From the NCBI RefSeq assembly GCF_963678635.1, contig NC_087062.1:6374193-6438192 (forward strand): a stretch of 64,000 nucleotides of DNA. Reading direction: 5' to 3'. The translations under genes and the position numbers were made by a program. This stretch comes from Symsagittifera roscoffensis (lineage: Eukaryota > Xenacoelomorpha > Acoela > Convolutidae). Positions within the stretch are counted from its first letter, which is position 1, and every line of letters starts with the position of its first letter. Positions 1 to 10,855 of this stretch are shown here, in pieces. The notes under the pieces were generated by a model, which made no database searches, was not told the origin of the DNA, and saw only the letters and a program-made list of their open reading frames with translations.

Positions 1-1812
1 AGTCATACCCAATGTAGTAATTTCATTTATAAATTATTTATCCAAGAAGCAGTAAAATTAAATACGATGAAAATTTATATTTTATAAATTCCCCAAAAGC
101 AGTAAAATTCAAATTCCAAGCAATAAATTGATAAAAATGAGAAAGCAATACTAACCTTTTCCATTGTTTTCATTCATTCGCACAAGAATTCTATCCAAAC
201 TTCCCACGAAGAATTGTTTAAAATAATGATTTTATGTTTCAAGTTTTCACTAACAACAACTCAAACAAGCAATAACAAGTTTCAACTTTTCTTTAACCCG
301 GTTGGAAAGGAATTATATGTTGAACCAAACTAACCAACGCAGCTTACTAAATACCACAAATCATAAAACAACAGCATGACTCAGAAAAGAAAACCAACGG
401 TACCCAAACCGGATTAACCCAGTTTAAAACTGGATAATTTATTCTTTTGAAGACTATTATAAAGTCAACGAAAGAAAATATAAAACAAAAAAAGTTGTAA
501 GACAAACCCAAACCAAAAACAATTTGATTTTTGAAAAAAGGACACAACCAAAAGTAACATAAGAAAAACCAGAAAAAACCAACATAAAATGTTTTCACAT
601 AACAGGACCTCTTAAAGAAACAGCATGAAATCATACTCCCACTCCTGGCCTAACCCACCAGAGAAGGAATTCCCGAGCATGCTTATAGCCGGCCTAACCC
701 ACCGCGCTACACCCACGCTTTGTGACCACACTTTTATTTTTAATAAGAGGTACTCAAGGGTGAGTAACTCTTCAAAATAACTGAACTAAAATAAAACGCT
801 TTTGTGAAAACAACTAACTAAGATCATGACTGAAAACTAAATTAACAAAAATTTATATAATGTAAATCAGAATATGCAGTATTTAGATCATACACAACAA
901 CAAAGACGAACATCCAAAAGCTAGACGATCCCATCACACTCGAAAAAAAGAATGGCTAAACACAACCGACATGCCGTCCACAATCACGACTCAAAGGATT
1001 TAAAGTACGACTTGACTTCGCAGAAAAGGACTTCATTGAACCACACCAATGACCACTTCGATGTTCAAGTATACGTACAGATCCGAGTTACAAGGCATCC
1101 CTTCCAAACACGATTTTCACGCCATTCCCAGACGAAGCTGAACACAAAACAGTTCTCTGCTAATACAGAAAAACCTGACATAGCAAACCATTTTGAAATC
1201 GGATTGATTTCATTGGGGATCACAGTCGAATGACAAGACAACAAGTTCATATCCATGATTCCAGCGTCCTGGAACGTTCTTCTTCAAGAGGAACCGGATA
1301 AGATAAGAAAATGATGTTCGCCAAATACCAACGTTCATCATCCATCCTTCAATTACAGAAAAAAAGACAGAACTAAAAAAACTCTGTAAACTCCGGATGG
1401 GTGGAACCTGATCTAAACTACATTTTATTACTGGATATAAATTAGATATTTTATTACTATAAAATATTTAATATTAACCAATCATAATCCATCTAACTAA
1501 CAACCCACTTATTTGTAAGTGCTGAAATTACTTGTAATTTCAGCACCAGAGAGATTTGAATTTAACTTAGAAACTAGTTACCTCTCCAAAAGAACTTCAG
1601 CAGCCGCAATAAAACCAGTATACTCTAGATCTATTGAGCCTAGCAGAGACTAGTTAAATACCCTGAGACTAGTTGATATATGAGTAAGATTATGATCGGT
1701 ATTAGACTAAGAAGTTGCACGAATCTATCCGGCCGAAAATAAGATAGCGTGACGAGCAGACGGTGTACCCTATCCGAAATTATTCTATGAGTTATACACC
1801 TCACATAACTCG
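1..1812 (+). repeat. Divergent LTR copy (copy 1), cut by the window edge
   Basis: This stretch aligns along its whole length with 19482-21352, the 3' LTR of the large element, at clearly lower similarity than the 5230-5643 copy. Shared landmarks are the stretch with two ggcctaacccacc motifs, the Asn-rich reading frames on the minus strand near the start, the hairpin at 1519-1546, and the block ending near ggtgtaccctatccgaaatt. Similarity fades at about 1812, where LTR copies 2 and 3 end in CA. No matching internal region follows, so it is most simply a solo or older LTR. The left end is not visible. Confidence 0.8.
1519..1546. repeat. Perfect 13-bp inverted repeat in LTR copy 1
   Basis: gtgctgaaattac and its exact reverse complement are separated by 2 nt. 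The same hairpin is perfect in LTR copy 2 (5349-5376), but its right arm is altered in copy 3 (21058-21085). Confidence 0.85.
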
Positions 1813-3376
1813 CAAGAGTGATTGTATCAGGTTAATGCTCTGATTGTTTCGAACACTCTTTTAGATCTATGGAGTATCTGTATGGAGTTCGACTTAGAAA
1901 AATTGACAGGTGTCAAAAAAGTTTTTTAAAGTTTTTGATTATTTTTCATAATCGTTATTCCATACGCTGTATAAAACAATAGTTAGTAAATTTTCATCAA
2001 ATTTTATACTGATTAGAACAACTAAAACGCCTTAATTCAATTTGGATAAATTTTTCAGCCGAATTGATTAGCCGATTACGCGTTAGTAGCACAAATAGAT
2101 CGCGTTGACTTCGCAAATTGCGCAAACTGGCAATTATCTAACCCTCATATCTTCTCTAAAACTGATCACAGATGAAACATCTTTTAAAGTTGAGCTCAAA
2201 ACATTAATAGCTTTTATGTTATTTTTGAAAAAAAAAAATCATGTTAAAAGTGCTTTCTTTTTTTGCGTATTTGTGTTGTTTTGCCTTATGATGGGCTCTC
2301 TAAACTCTATCTAGATATCTATCTCCAAATTTGGAGTTCGATTCTATCTCATCGAATTTTTTTTTCAATGCCAATTTTGAAGTTTTTTCCTTTAATTATT
2401 TCTTGATTATTTCTGAAGCTGTTTTTGCCGTTTTTTCAGTTTGTGTTTGCGAAGTGCAGCTTTGCCTGGTATGCTGACTAATTGAGCTTTAAGCATTTCA
2501 AGTTCTTATTTTACGTTATAAACCATTTACACCGAAGAAAATGTTTTTATATGTATAAGGTTTGAGAATTTTTACCTGATTTTTTTTGCTAAATATTTGT
2601 CAAAATTTTTAGTATTTTTGTGAATGTTTTTGAACATTTTTTCGTAACAAACTTTGCTTGGTTTAATTGCTTTCTAGTCTGTATCGTGTAGAACAATAGC
2701 TGTTTTAATTTTTAGATAGGAGATCAGATAGAAAATTCTTAGAGGTATCGCCATAAATTTTAGTTGATTTTCCTTTTTTGTTCCGTCCATTTGAAAAGAG
2801 TGGAGGAACTTTGTTTTCGGGTGTATTTTAATTTTTCTTTTTTGTTTGTCAAGCAGGAACTACAAAAAATCACTGCAAAGGGTTGAATGATATATCATAT
2901 TCAAACGCTTTCTGTCGTAATTCGAACAATTTTTCAAAATTCTGAAGATTTTTTTGAGTTTAGGCTTTTGGTATTTTTTTGAGCTATTAAATTGAGCATG
3001 CTGGCTTACAATAGCTAATTTATACTCAATTTAAGCAGTCTCAGTTTATTTTTACTCGAGTAAAAATACCTGTTTTTAGCGCCACTTGAAACTTGAATTA
3101 AGCGCCATTTCTGAAAATTTTAATAAAAAATTAACGCTTTTCCTACTTTGGCTTTTAATTTTTTGTACTTTTTCAAAGTTTTTTGCCTAGTTTACAATGA
3201 CTGTTGAATATGCCGGGATTTATTTTTTCGTTCAGATCTTAGTATCACACCACGCAAAAAAAAACGACACAAATGTGAAAACTCTTGTTTTTTAATTTTC
3301 TTAAATAAAAGTATCGTCGAAATATTCTGTTTAAATTGCGCAGTAATCGGTATTTCCTTGTTCCTAATCTTCGTTA
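1813..3376. other. No gene recognised; AT-rich spacer
   Basis: The stretch is T-rich with many homopolymer runs and short random ORFs. Nothing here resembles the internal region of the LTR element, although it separates two LTR copies. No coding, RNA or repeat structure can be supported. Confidence 0.6.
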
Positions 3377-3920
3377 TTGTTCCGACTTTTGATACGAATG
3401 TAACGGAATATTTGTGCTCGGGGTGGTTTTTTTTCTTCAGACAAGTTTCGACTTTTTAACTAATTATTTTTGACGGAGTTTTTTTATATCATTCGAAAGC
3501 TATTGTTGTCCTGAGCTTAAATTTGAAAAGATATTTCACATGTGATCATTTTTCGTAAAGTTGTGAGGGTCTAATGATTGCCATTTTGACCAATTTGGGA
3601 CAATTAACGCGCGATATAATTCGCGCTTTTAACGCGTAAGCGGAGATTTAATCCATCTTAGAAATCGTTCCAAATTGGTTGAACGAAGCTTATTTGCCAT
3701 AATTGAATTGTTACAAGAAGCGAAATCTATTGTTTTGTACTTTATATGGCGTGTGGGGGGTTAGATTTTCATAGAAAATTTTTCAAATTTTAGAAAAAAA
3801 GTTTTTCATTTTATTTTGTTTTTGTTTATTTTTTATGTTGTTTATGTTATTACTGCTCCATAAACGTTAAAAGTCAGTCGGAATTTTCAGGGCGCCGCCC
3901 TGATACGAGCAGTCTTGTTG
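3377..3920 (+). repeat. Dispersed repeat family R, copy 1
   Basis: The unit starts with a tgttccgactttTCG-like segment, runs through ctgagcttaaatttgaaaag and a block of cgcg-containing words, and ends with cgagcagtcttgttg. The same unit occurs at 39.8-40.8, 45.4-46.1, 48.3-49.5, 49.9-50.8 and 51.5-51.7 kb. After a spacer, the end motif recurs inverted at 4033-4078, so this copy is one arm of a fold-back element whose second arm is mostly missing. Confidence 0.75.
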
Positions 3921-4032
3921 TGTATCGTTTTCGTAGTGTCCCATTTGAAAGCTAATGAAGTCAAATTGGCCGTCCTTGTAATAGTTAGATGAAAAACGTA
4001 GATACATTTTTTGTGAATGGCATGAAGTTAAA

Positions 4033-4078
4033 CAAGACTGCTCGTATCAGGGGAAAATCCTGAACGTTGCGACTGCCC
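4033..4078 (-). repeat. Inverted end of repeat family R
   Basis: caagactgctcgtatcagg is the reverse complement of the end of the copy at 3377-3920. Only the inner tip of the second arm remains. Confidence 0.7.
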
Positions 4079-5229
4079 AATAAGTTCTCCAATACTTTTT
4101 GATTAAAACAATTTTGAAGAGCTTTAATTCTTAGGCTGACAATATGCGTGACTGCTGCTTTAAAGTTGTAAATGGAATTAATTAGACCAACTGATAAACG
4201 CATTAAATAGTTTCATAATTATCAATGATTCCCCCCATTCTTAGACTTTTTCGAGCAGTGCCAGTTTTTGAACCAACTTTGCGATCGAATCATCAGAAAT
4301 TAATTTCCGTCAAATCTTCCAAAGAGTCAACATGGAGTTTCAGGTAGCTACTGAAACATATTCACAGACCTCCAAGAAAGTAACTTACAAAAAAACATTC
4401 GTGTACGAAAGACGAACAGGAACTCTATTACAGATGCTGATGATGTTTTTCTTCTCATCAATAAAATTATTTGATAATTTTCTAAAGCTGAGCTAGAAAA
4501 TTTCAGAGGAGAAAACTTTTTGCAAGAAACGGCATTTTTGACCAAAATTAATCATTTCAACTACTTTTTCTGAAAAAAATGAACAAACAAAGCAATCTCT
4601 GGTTGTCCGAGTTACGAATAGGAACAAAATCATATCAAAAGAAAGATCCAACAAATACGGAGCCTGCAATTCGACTTTTTATTAAGAATTGTTTTTTTTT
4701 GTGGCAGTTAGCGATTGATATCGTGACTTATAACAAAATTTGCCGCCCAAAAGTTTGATTGAAACTGTTCCGTTCACCAGCTCGGCATTATCCTTTCACA
4801 TGTAATGGCGATATTTTAGCCTTTCTTTCCCTTAAGCCTTTGTGTTTATAGTGTTATAGTAGAATGCGTGTTGCTGATCAATCTGCTTATAACAAGATTT
4901 GGAACACATTGTTGAAGCAACCGACACAAAATAATCATATAAAAATATTAGACAAAAGTTACATCAAATATTTTAATGACTAAAACAAAACATTCATAAA
5001 AAATCACCAAAAATCTTTTTCAAAAATTGCTATGGCCATGCTTACAACCTCAGCTTTTAGGATAAAACAAATTGAAAAAGTTTTTTCTTTTAAAAAGGTT
5101 GGACTACTAAAATAAAATTGATCTTGAAAATCAATTGATTTTGTAAACCTGCGCTGAAAAATTTGGTACCCGCATAACAACAAGGACAGTTTATTAAAAT
5201 TTACTTAAGTTTTGCAAAGTCAGACTGAG
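4079..5229. other. No gene recognised
   Basis: AT-rich sequence with only short random ORFs lies between the fold-back remnant and the truncated LTR. No repeat or coding match within the window was seen. Confidence 0.55.
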
Positions 5230-5643
5230 TAATTTGGAACCTGATCTAAACTACATTTTTTTATTTATAATTTAGACATTTAACCATTGTAAAGTATTTA
5301 ATATTAACCAATCACAATCCATCTAACTAACTACCCACTTATTTGTAAGTGCTGAAATTACTTGTAATTTCAGCACCAGAGAGATTTGAATTTAACTTAG
5401 AAATTAGTTGCCTCTCTCGAGTACTCCAGAAGCCGCAACAATACCAGAATACTCTAGATCTATTGAGCCTAGCAGAGACTAGTTAAACACCCTGAGACTA
5501 TTAGTTATAAGAGTAAGATTAGGATCGGTATTAGACTAAGAAGTTGCACGAATCTATCCGGCCGAAGATAAGATAGCGTGACGAGCAGACGGTGTACCCT
5601 ATCCGAAATTACTCTATGAGATAGACCCCCATATCTAAACTCA
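5230..5643 (+). repeat. Truncated 5' LTR (copy 2)
   Basis: It matches the last 400 or so bases of the 3' LTR (20948-21352) almost base for base and ends in the same ...aaactca. Its left end falls abruptly inside the LTR at a ggaacctgatctaaac motif, with unrelated sequence before it, so the upstream LTR part has been lost. Confidence 0.9.
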
Positions 5644-5645
5644 TC

Positions 5646-5663
5646 TGGTGCGACCATAAGTCT
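5646..5663 (+). promoter_or_regulatory. Putative primer binding site
   Basis: Two bases after the LTR terminus (...ctCA) the sequence reads tggtgcgaccataagtc, starting with TGG as expected for pairing to the CCA tail of a tRNA. The 3' LTR is followed by unrelated sequence at the equivalent place, which fixes this as internal. The primer tRNA could not be assigned from memory with any safety. Confidence 0.65.
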
Positions 5664-6908
5664 CAAACAAGACCTTAAAAAACACATTAGTTTAGAACTA
5701 ACAAAATATTAGATTAGAAAATAGACAGAAACATTTTCAAAATTTTATACGATAATAACTTAATTGAATGGTCTCTACGACTCAATAGATCAAAACCGCT
5801 CTTCCGAACAATACAAGAACAACCTCGTATTGGAAACAGACCTCGGACAAGAGACGACATACGACTACGGAGAAACTTACCAAATAATTTCACGATCGTA
5901 CGGCAAAAGCCACAACAAACTTTTATATTTAGAATTATAATGGCAATGAATTTAGATTTTCATTCGCAAACATGAAAGTTCTTGAAGGAAATCTTCAATG
6001 CATCTACCAGGCGCTAAATAAGTTATTAATGTTCAATAACGATTGATAAAAACATCACTAATCGTTTCTTCAACTGCAGTACTATATAAAACATATTTTA
6101 AAAATAATTTATTCAAAATAAAAATAAAAATTAGTAGCATGACAATAAATCGTTAGTAAACATAAATTATCTTGTTGTTCCAGCTTCATCATCTAAACAT
6201 AACAGCAATCATAAATCAACTAACTTCATCAAAACTAAAATTCACAAATTGTTATTTCAAAATCTTAAACTTTATATTTCCTAAACCTAAAACTTTTTAA
6301 TCTTAAACCAGATCATCAAGGCTTATGGCTTATCCTTGGATCAAATTTAAATTTCTATCTTAACTTTTAACTCTGATCATCAAGGCTTATCCTTGGATCA
6401 GAGAACAATTTTTTCTCCCCCACCCACTTATCAAGTGTCTAACGACCTCAAACGTCGATTCACTCTCCAACCTTTTCAAAAGACCCAGGACTAATAGAAA
6501 TTTTTCAAACATTAACCATTAAAATTAAGATAAACAGTGAAGAACTTTGGTTATTCATCCTTCACTTGACCCCTCCTCTTAGACGACCCAGGATAATCAT
6601 AGACTTAGTAAGTTTAAAATAGTATCTAACGATCTACTTGCGTTCTAATTATACCTGAACCTTGTGGATCGATTTACTATTCTCCAACCCTTGAACACAA
6701 TCACTACCCCTAAGTAAGATTAAGTAAGTTAAAAACTTAGCTTATATTAGCCACGAGAAAGTAAAAATCATTCTTCGGAATCGATATACTTTTCTCTCCA
6801 ACCCTGAATAAAAAGACCCAGGCTAAGCTAACCAAAAAATCGTAAGGACTAACAGTCTAGGAAAATAAAACCACTACAAACAACTTTGCATCCATCATCC
6901 TAAACCTT
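5664..6908 (+). other. Long untranslated leader of the LTR element
   Basis: About 1.2 kb without a convincing ORF between the PBS and the first ORF. It contains a short direct duplication (catcaaggcttatccttgg-type, near 6310-6400) and a longer degenerate repeat described separately. Packaging, dimerisation or translation-control signals would be expected here, but none can be proved from sequence. Confidence 0.6.
6437..6830 (+). repeat. Degenerate repeat in the leader
   Basis: A composite motif recurs about three times: tctaacga..., then tcgatttact-like, then tctccaaccct, then gacccagg.taa. tctccaacc is seen near 6464, 6681 and 6795; gacccagg is seen near 6483, 6585 and 6815. Spacing is irregular (about 100-230 bp). 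Confidence 0.6.
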
Positions 6909-7370
6909 ATGTCATTAAAAAATCTAGGAAATAAACAAACAATCGTCATACACAATTGTCAAATTGAAAATCACAAATACGATCTTGTTATAACCCCGCA
7001 TACACAAACAATTGAATACATTCACATAAAACGGCAAACACTAAAAAGAACAATTCTAAGAAAACAAAGACAGATAACACGAAAAAGATTTTCAAAACAC
7101 CGAAACGCATTTTCAGACTCAGAAGTCAGTAGTCGCGACGCACTATACAAAGTAGAAGACTCAATAAATCAAACTTATCCAATCCAGGACTCAGTATATT
7201 TTTCCGACTCAGAAACAAATACACTTTCATCGAAAAAAGGAAAAAACAGAATAAAAAAGAAACACAAATACAAACCAGTACATCTATACAATTGGAGTCA
7301 ACCAATCAGACACATTAACAATTATCTGTTAACAGTCATCAAACGAAAAGATGAGCAACACTCAAAGTGA
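6909..7370 (+). CDS. Pre-gag ORF A, basic protein of unknown function
   Basis: 153 codons from the first ATG after the leader. The product is strongly basic: an Arg/Lys-rich stretch lies around residues 40-65 and a Lys-rich stretch (KKGKNRIKKKHKYK) near residues 105-120. Between them are two copies of an F-S-D-S-E motif in acidic/serine context. It ends 20 nt inside ORF B, which is in another frame. I recognise no family. Position before gag and the two basic patches would suit a nucleic-acid-binding or nuclear-targeted accessory protein, but that is inference. It has no internal stop, unlike gag and integrase further along. Confidence 0.5.
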   Translation: MSLKNLGNKQTIVIHNCQIENHKYDLVITPHTQTIEYIHIKRQTLKRTILRKQRQITRKRFSKHRNAFSDSEVSSRDALYKVEDSINQTYPIQDSVYFSDSETNTLSSKKGKNRIKKKHKYKPVHLYNWSQPIRHINNYLLTVIKRKDEQHSK

Positions 7371-7767
7371 AGATAGTCTCGATTACGAACAAGCCTTCCC
7401 TTTCATTATAGACTCAGAAGATGATAGAGGACAAATAAAATTTTGTAAAAATTTAATTATAAATTTATTCAAACCAGGAATCAGTCCATGTAAAACAAAA
7501 TTTCCAGAGGTAAAAATAAAAAGACAACTAATAGATCATTATATCAAAGATATCGCAAGAATAACACAACAATATGGTATCTACACTATAGAAATCTGTA
7601 CGCCAAGAAATGATAAATACATTATTCAAACAGACGATCTTGATCTAAAATTTTCAAAGGTATTCACAGAATATATCAAAAATATACAAAACCATAACTC
7701 ACAGAGAGCAAACTCAATATTCACAAATGAAGTTTTTGCTATAACATACACATATTTAACTATGTAG
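7351..7767 (+). CDS. Pre-gag ORF B, unknown function
   Basis: 138 codons, overlapping the end of ORF A by 20 nt in the +1 frame. Its ATG (7351) lies within the last codons of ORF A. The N-terminus is acidic (E-D-S-L-D-Y-E, S-E-D-D-R-G), followed by a mixed region that looks foldable rather than low-complexity. No catalytic motif or membrane segment is visible and no family is recognised. The overlap could allow reinitiation or frameshifting, or may reflect a lost base joining A and B into one ancestral frame. Confidence 0.45.
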   Translation: MSNTQSEDSLDYEQAFPFIIDSEDDRGQIKFCKNLIINLFKPGISPCKTKFPEVKIKRQLIDHYIKDIARITQQYGIYTIEICTPRNDKYIIQTDDLDLKFSKVFTEYIKNIQNHNSQRANSIFTNEVFAITYTYLTM

Positions 7768-8010
7768 AAACAACAGAAGTTCAAAGCACATCACCAATCC
7801 AGACATCTAGACACACAAAAATTAGAAATGAAATCACTGCATTTTCTACATTTTTATAAGCAATTCGTGAAAATTTTTATAACAATGACGTTTTACAAAA
7901 TAGCAAACATGATTTACAAAAAATACTAGCATGGTTTACAATCGATTATTTCACACATAATTTAGATTTAATTAGCCAAGCAAGAAAAAATTTTAGACCT
8001 CAAAGTAACA
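7768..8010 (+). other. Interrupted coding-like stretch between ORF B and gag
   Basis: One frame reads through most of this stretch with a single stop, so it is probably a decayed continuation of the upstream or downstream coding region rather than a spacer. Confidence 0.4.
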
Positions 8011-8604
8011 ATGACGACACAGTTGGTCTCATCCGTTTTTATAAACTTCCCAAATGATATCTCAAGTCAAGCGATAGACACAATATCTATTCATCCAGAT
8101 TTTATAAAAATCATACCATTAAAAATTGACGCCACACCTTTAAATTATAATACATTTTTACCCGATACACAAAACAACAGTTTAAATTCAACAGTAATAC
8201 ATAATGAAAACCTCAATGGAACTCGAAATCTTACACATCAAGATATTCAAACACCATCACACTTCATAAATGAAGAAATTGTCCACACGACAGTAACAAC
8301 TACGCAACAAAGTATCTCACCAATACATCCAAATTTAACAACACCAAAAAACACTAAAGCAACATCACCACAAATAACGTTACAATCAACCGTAAAACCT
8401 TCAGTCACTTTTGCACCTAAATTCTCACATATGGATTATCGAAAATTTAGACTAATGACAAGACCACCAAACCAAGAAAGACATTCACAAGAAATAATTT
8501 TGCAGAACACAATTATAATTATACACATCCGCCAAGAGCACACCATCCCCCAAGAAACACTAATAATAATCATGTACGTTCTCACTATTGGGATAAACCA
8601 ATGA
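8011..8604 (+). CDS. Gag N-terminal region, low complexity
   Basis: 197 codons, rich in Thr, Asn, Ile, Pro and Gln, with no cysteine clusters. It ends in an ATGA overlap with the next frame (8601). That next frame is already open upstream, from about 8480, so a one-base shift probably split a single gag reading frame here. Its position directly before the capsid region, in the same compositional style, supports a matrix or linker part of Gag. No conserved domain is recognised. Confidence 0.45.
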   Translation: MTTQLVSSVFINFPNDISSQAIDTISIHPDFIKIIPLKIDATPLNYNTFLPDTQNNSLNSTVIHNENLNGTRNLTHQDIQTPSHFINEEIVHTTVTTTQQSISPIHPNLTTPKNTKATSPQITLQSTVKPSVTFAPKFSHMDYRKFRLMTRPPNQERHSQEIILQNTIIIIHIRQEHTIPQETLIIIMYVLTIGINQ

Positions 8605-9947
8605 CAACAAACAATTCAGTAAATTTTCAACCTAATCAGCATCCTACACAGGATCATAGTGAAAATTATCCATTTTTCCAACAAAATAAAAATAGACAAC
8701 AAACACCTCATCATACGGATTATTTATCATCTGATGATGATTATTTTCAACCAGATATTTTTGCAGCATACACACAAGAGTATCGTACACAAAAATGACG
8801 ACGACCTCAATATAAAAGAATTTTTCCTGAAAACCCACTAGATACTCAAAACCAACAACCACAAATGCCAAATTCATATACTACACAATCTTTTCAACCA
8901 ATGCAACCACAAAATCCAATGACTATGCATTCGTATCAACCAAACCAAATGCAAAATGAAATCCCATTACCATATTACCTACAACAACATGAAATTACAA
9001 AAAATCAATTGACAAATTTTTCGCAAATACCAAACGCCGCAGAATCACTACAAATGACGATGAATCCATACCTCATGGGAGGATCATCAAAAACATCAAA
9101 TAAACCACTCATGGTATTTACAGGAACAGACCCTGAATACTCAGTAGAAGATTACTTAAACGCAGTCTCAGCAAATTTAATTTTGAATATAGGACCTGAA
9201 CCAATAAATACACCACTCCATCAAAATTGGATACATCGCCGCACAGCGTTGATACAAACAACATTAGATGGCACAGCACAAAAATGGTTTTCAGTACTAC
9301 CTATAGAAATAAAATCAGATTGGAAAAGATTCACACAAGAATTTTCAAAAATGTTTGATTCTGAAAGAAACAAACAACATCAAAGAGTTTTATGCAATGA
9401 AATTCGCAGATTACCAAATGAAACAATAAAACAATTGGCAGTTAGAATCGAAACACTAGTTCGAAAAGCATATTCACTTAATACACATGATTATAAGAAT
9501 ACAAAAATGACAGAAATCTTAATGATGACCTTAACACCACAATTAAGGAAAATTGCTATAAAGAAAAGAGCATCTCATCCTTCCTCAATTCGAGAACCAG
9601 ATCTAGATTTTAGAAAACTAGTCGATAAACTAGAACAAGCAGAAATCACAATGAAACTCGAAGAAACCGAAAGTTTAAAATTACAATATGTTAATCGTAT
9701 TGAAACAAAAACTACGCATATTAACAATATACAGGAATCAGATGTAGACCTATCTGAAAAAATCACTGAAATTTTAAACATCATGAACGAAACCCAAATT
9801 GGAAAGGTAAACCATCTTTTAAGAAATGGTGTTATTATTGTCGACGATTCGGACACAGTATCTCTGAATGTAGACAAAAACAGCAAGACAACCAAAATAA
9901 ACCTCAAAAACACAAAGAACCAAATAAGTCATTTTATCAATACGTGA
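8601..9947 (+). pseudogene. gag: Gag capsid region with one in-frame stop
   Basis: One frame runs from 8601 to 9947, broken only by a TGA at 8796-8798. Before the stop and up to about 9070 it is Gln/Asn/Pro/Met-rich. From about 9110 it becomes a compact helical region with features of the retrotransposon gag capsid domain: a hydrophobic A-L-I-Q-T-T-L-D-G-T-A-Q-K-W-F segment, then W-K-R-F followed by F-S-K-M-F, then Q-R-V-L-C-N-E-I-R-R-L and an L-A-V-R-I-E-T-L-V-R-K-A-Y segment. The last part is Glu/Lys-rich. The product would form the particle shell. The next ORF overlaps the stop in the -1 frame. The capsid call is firm in style; the exact lineage is not. Confidence 0.7.
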
Positions 9948-10774
9948 AAAAAGATCAAAATTTACCAAACAAAAATGTAAATAGTAATAATAGCTCTGGA
10001 AAACCACTTCCAAGCAATCAAAACTATTCTCGAAATCAATCACCATATAACTCTAGTTATAGAGGTAGATCACCCGAACAAAGAAATTCACGAAATTTCT
10101 CACAAAATAGATATAGTCGATCAAATAGTCGAAACAAATACCCACGATCAAATTCAACCTCAACACAATTTGTTTCAGCATCCAGTTCCCAATCAAACAG
10201 AAATAGACATTATTCAAACAATCAATCACGAAATTCATCTTATAATAGAAATAGAAACTATTCAAATAATAGAAAAAGAAGCTATTCAAACAATAGAAAT
10301 AGAAGTTACTCCAACAATCGTAATAATAGTTATCCAATTAACAGATCACGGAATAACTCATATAACAGATCAAACTATCAAAGATCAAATGACAATCACC
10401 AAAATAGATCAAGAAATAACTCACAAAACCGAAATTCAAGTTACAACAATCGATATAGAAATTTTTCCCAATCACCTCATAGGAATAATAATCGTTATCA
10501 CAACTCTCAGTATCGACATAGAGGCAATACACCAAAACACCAAAGACAAATTAATCAAGTACAAACAAATGAAGAAACAACTTCAGGCCCCCCAGGTATC
10601 GATAACACAGAAAATATCGAATTACAAGTAAATCACATAAATTGTGAATCAACAGACAGTGAAAGTGATACAGATAATAACATCTTAGTTAACATGATAT
10701 CTGTTGAAAACGATTATGAATCAGTCACATATGAAGAACCTTTTAGTTCACACATATATGAAAAAAGTAAATAA
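9944..10774 (+). CDS. Nucleocapsid-like Asn/Arg/Ser-rich ORF following gag
   Basis: 276 codons in the -1 frame relative to the capsid ORF, overlapping its stop. It has no ATG of its own at the junction (the frame is open upstream), so it should be reached by frameshift or belong to a gag frame split by an indel. The first about 190 residues are an Arg/Ser/Asn/Tyr repeat region with imperfect units such as R-N-R-S-Y-S-N-N. The last about 80 are acidic, with a G-P-P-G-I-D motif between the two. No CCHC zinc knuckle is present. Inference: the basic repeat replaces the knuckle in RNA packaging. A matching piece lies inverted near 57.24-57.45 kb. Confidence 0.6.
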   Translation: MKKDQNLPNKNVNSNNSSGKPLPSNQNYSRNQSPYNSSYRGRSPEQRNSRNFSQNRYSRSNSRNKYPRSNSTSTQFVSASSSQSNRNRHYSNNQSRNSSYNRNRNYSNNRKRSYSNNRNRSYSNNRNNSYPINRSRNNSYNRSNYQRSNDNHQNRSRNNSQNRNSSYNNRYRNFSQSPHRNNNRYHNSQYRHRGNTPKHQRQINQVQTNEETTSGPPGIDNTENIELQVNHINCESTDSESDTDNNILVNMISVENDYESVTYEEPFSSHIYEKSK

Positions 10775-10855
10775 AATTAACACGGAAAATTCACCTGACA
10801 AAGACAACGTACAAAGCTCAACTACAAATCACATATATCAAAATATACAATAAAC

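Noticed and set aside
347-634. Minus-strand aromatic-rich ORF in LTR copy 1, with a counterpart at 19834-20073
   Set aside because: Present in both LTRs only because the LTRs are homologous; it has different lengths and frames at the start and an extreme Phe/Cys content from an A-rich opposite strand.
9944-9950. Programmed -1 frameshift at the gag/nucleocapsid junction
   Set aside because: No standard slippery heptamer is in frame before the stop; an indel in this copy explains it equally well.
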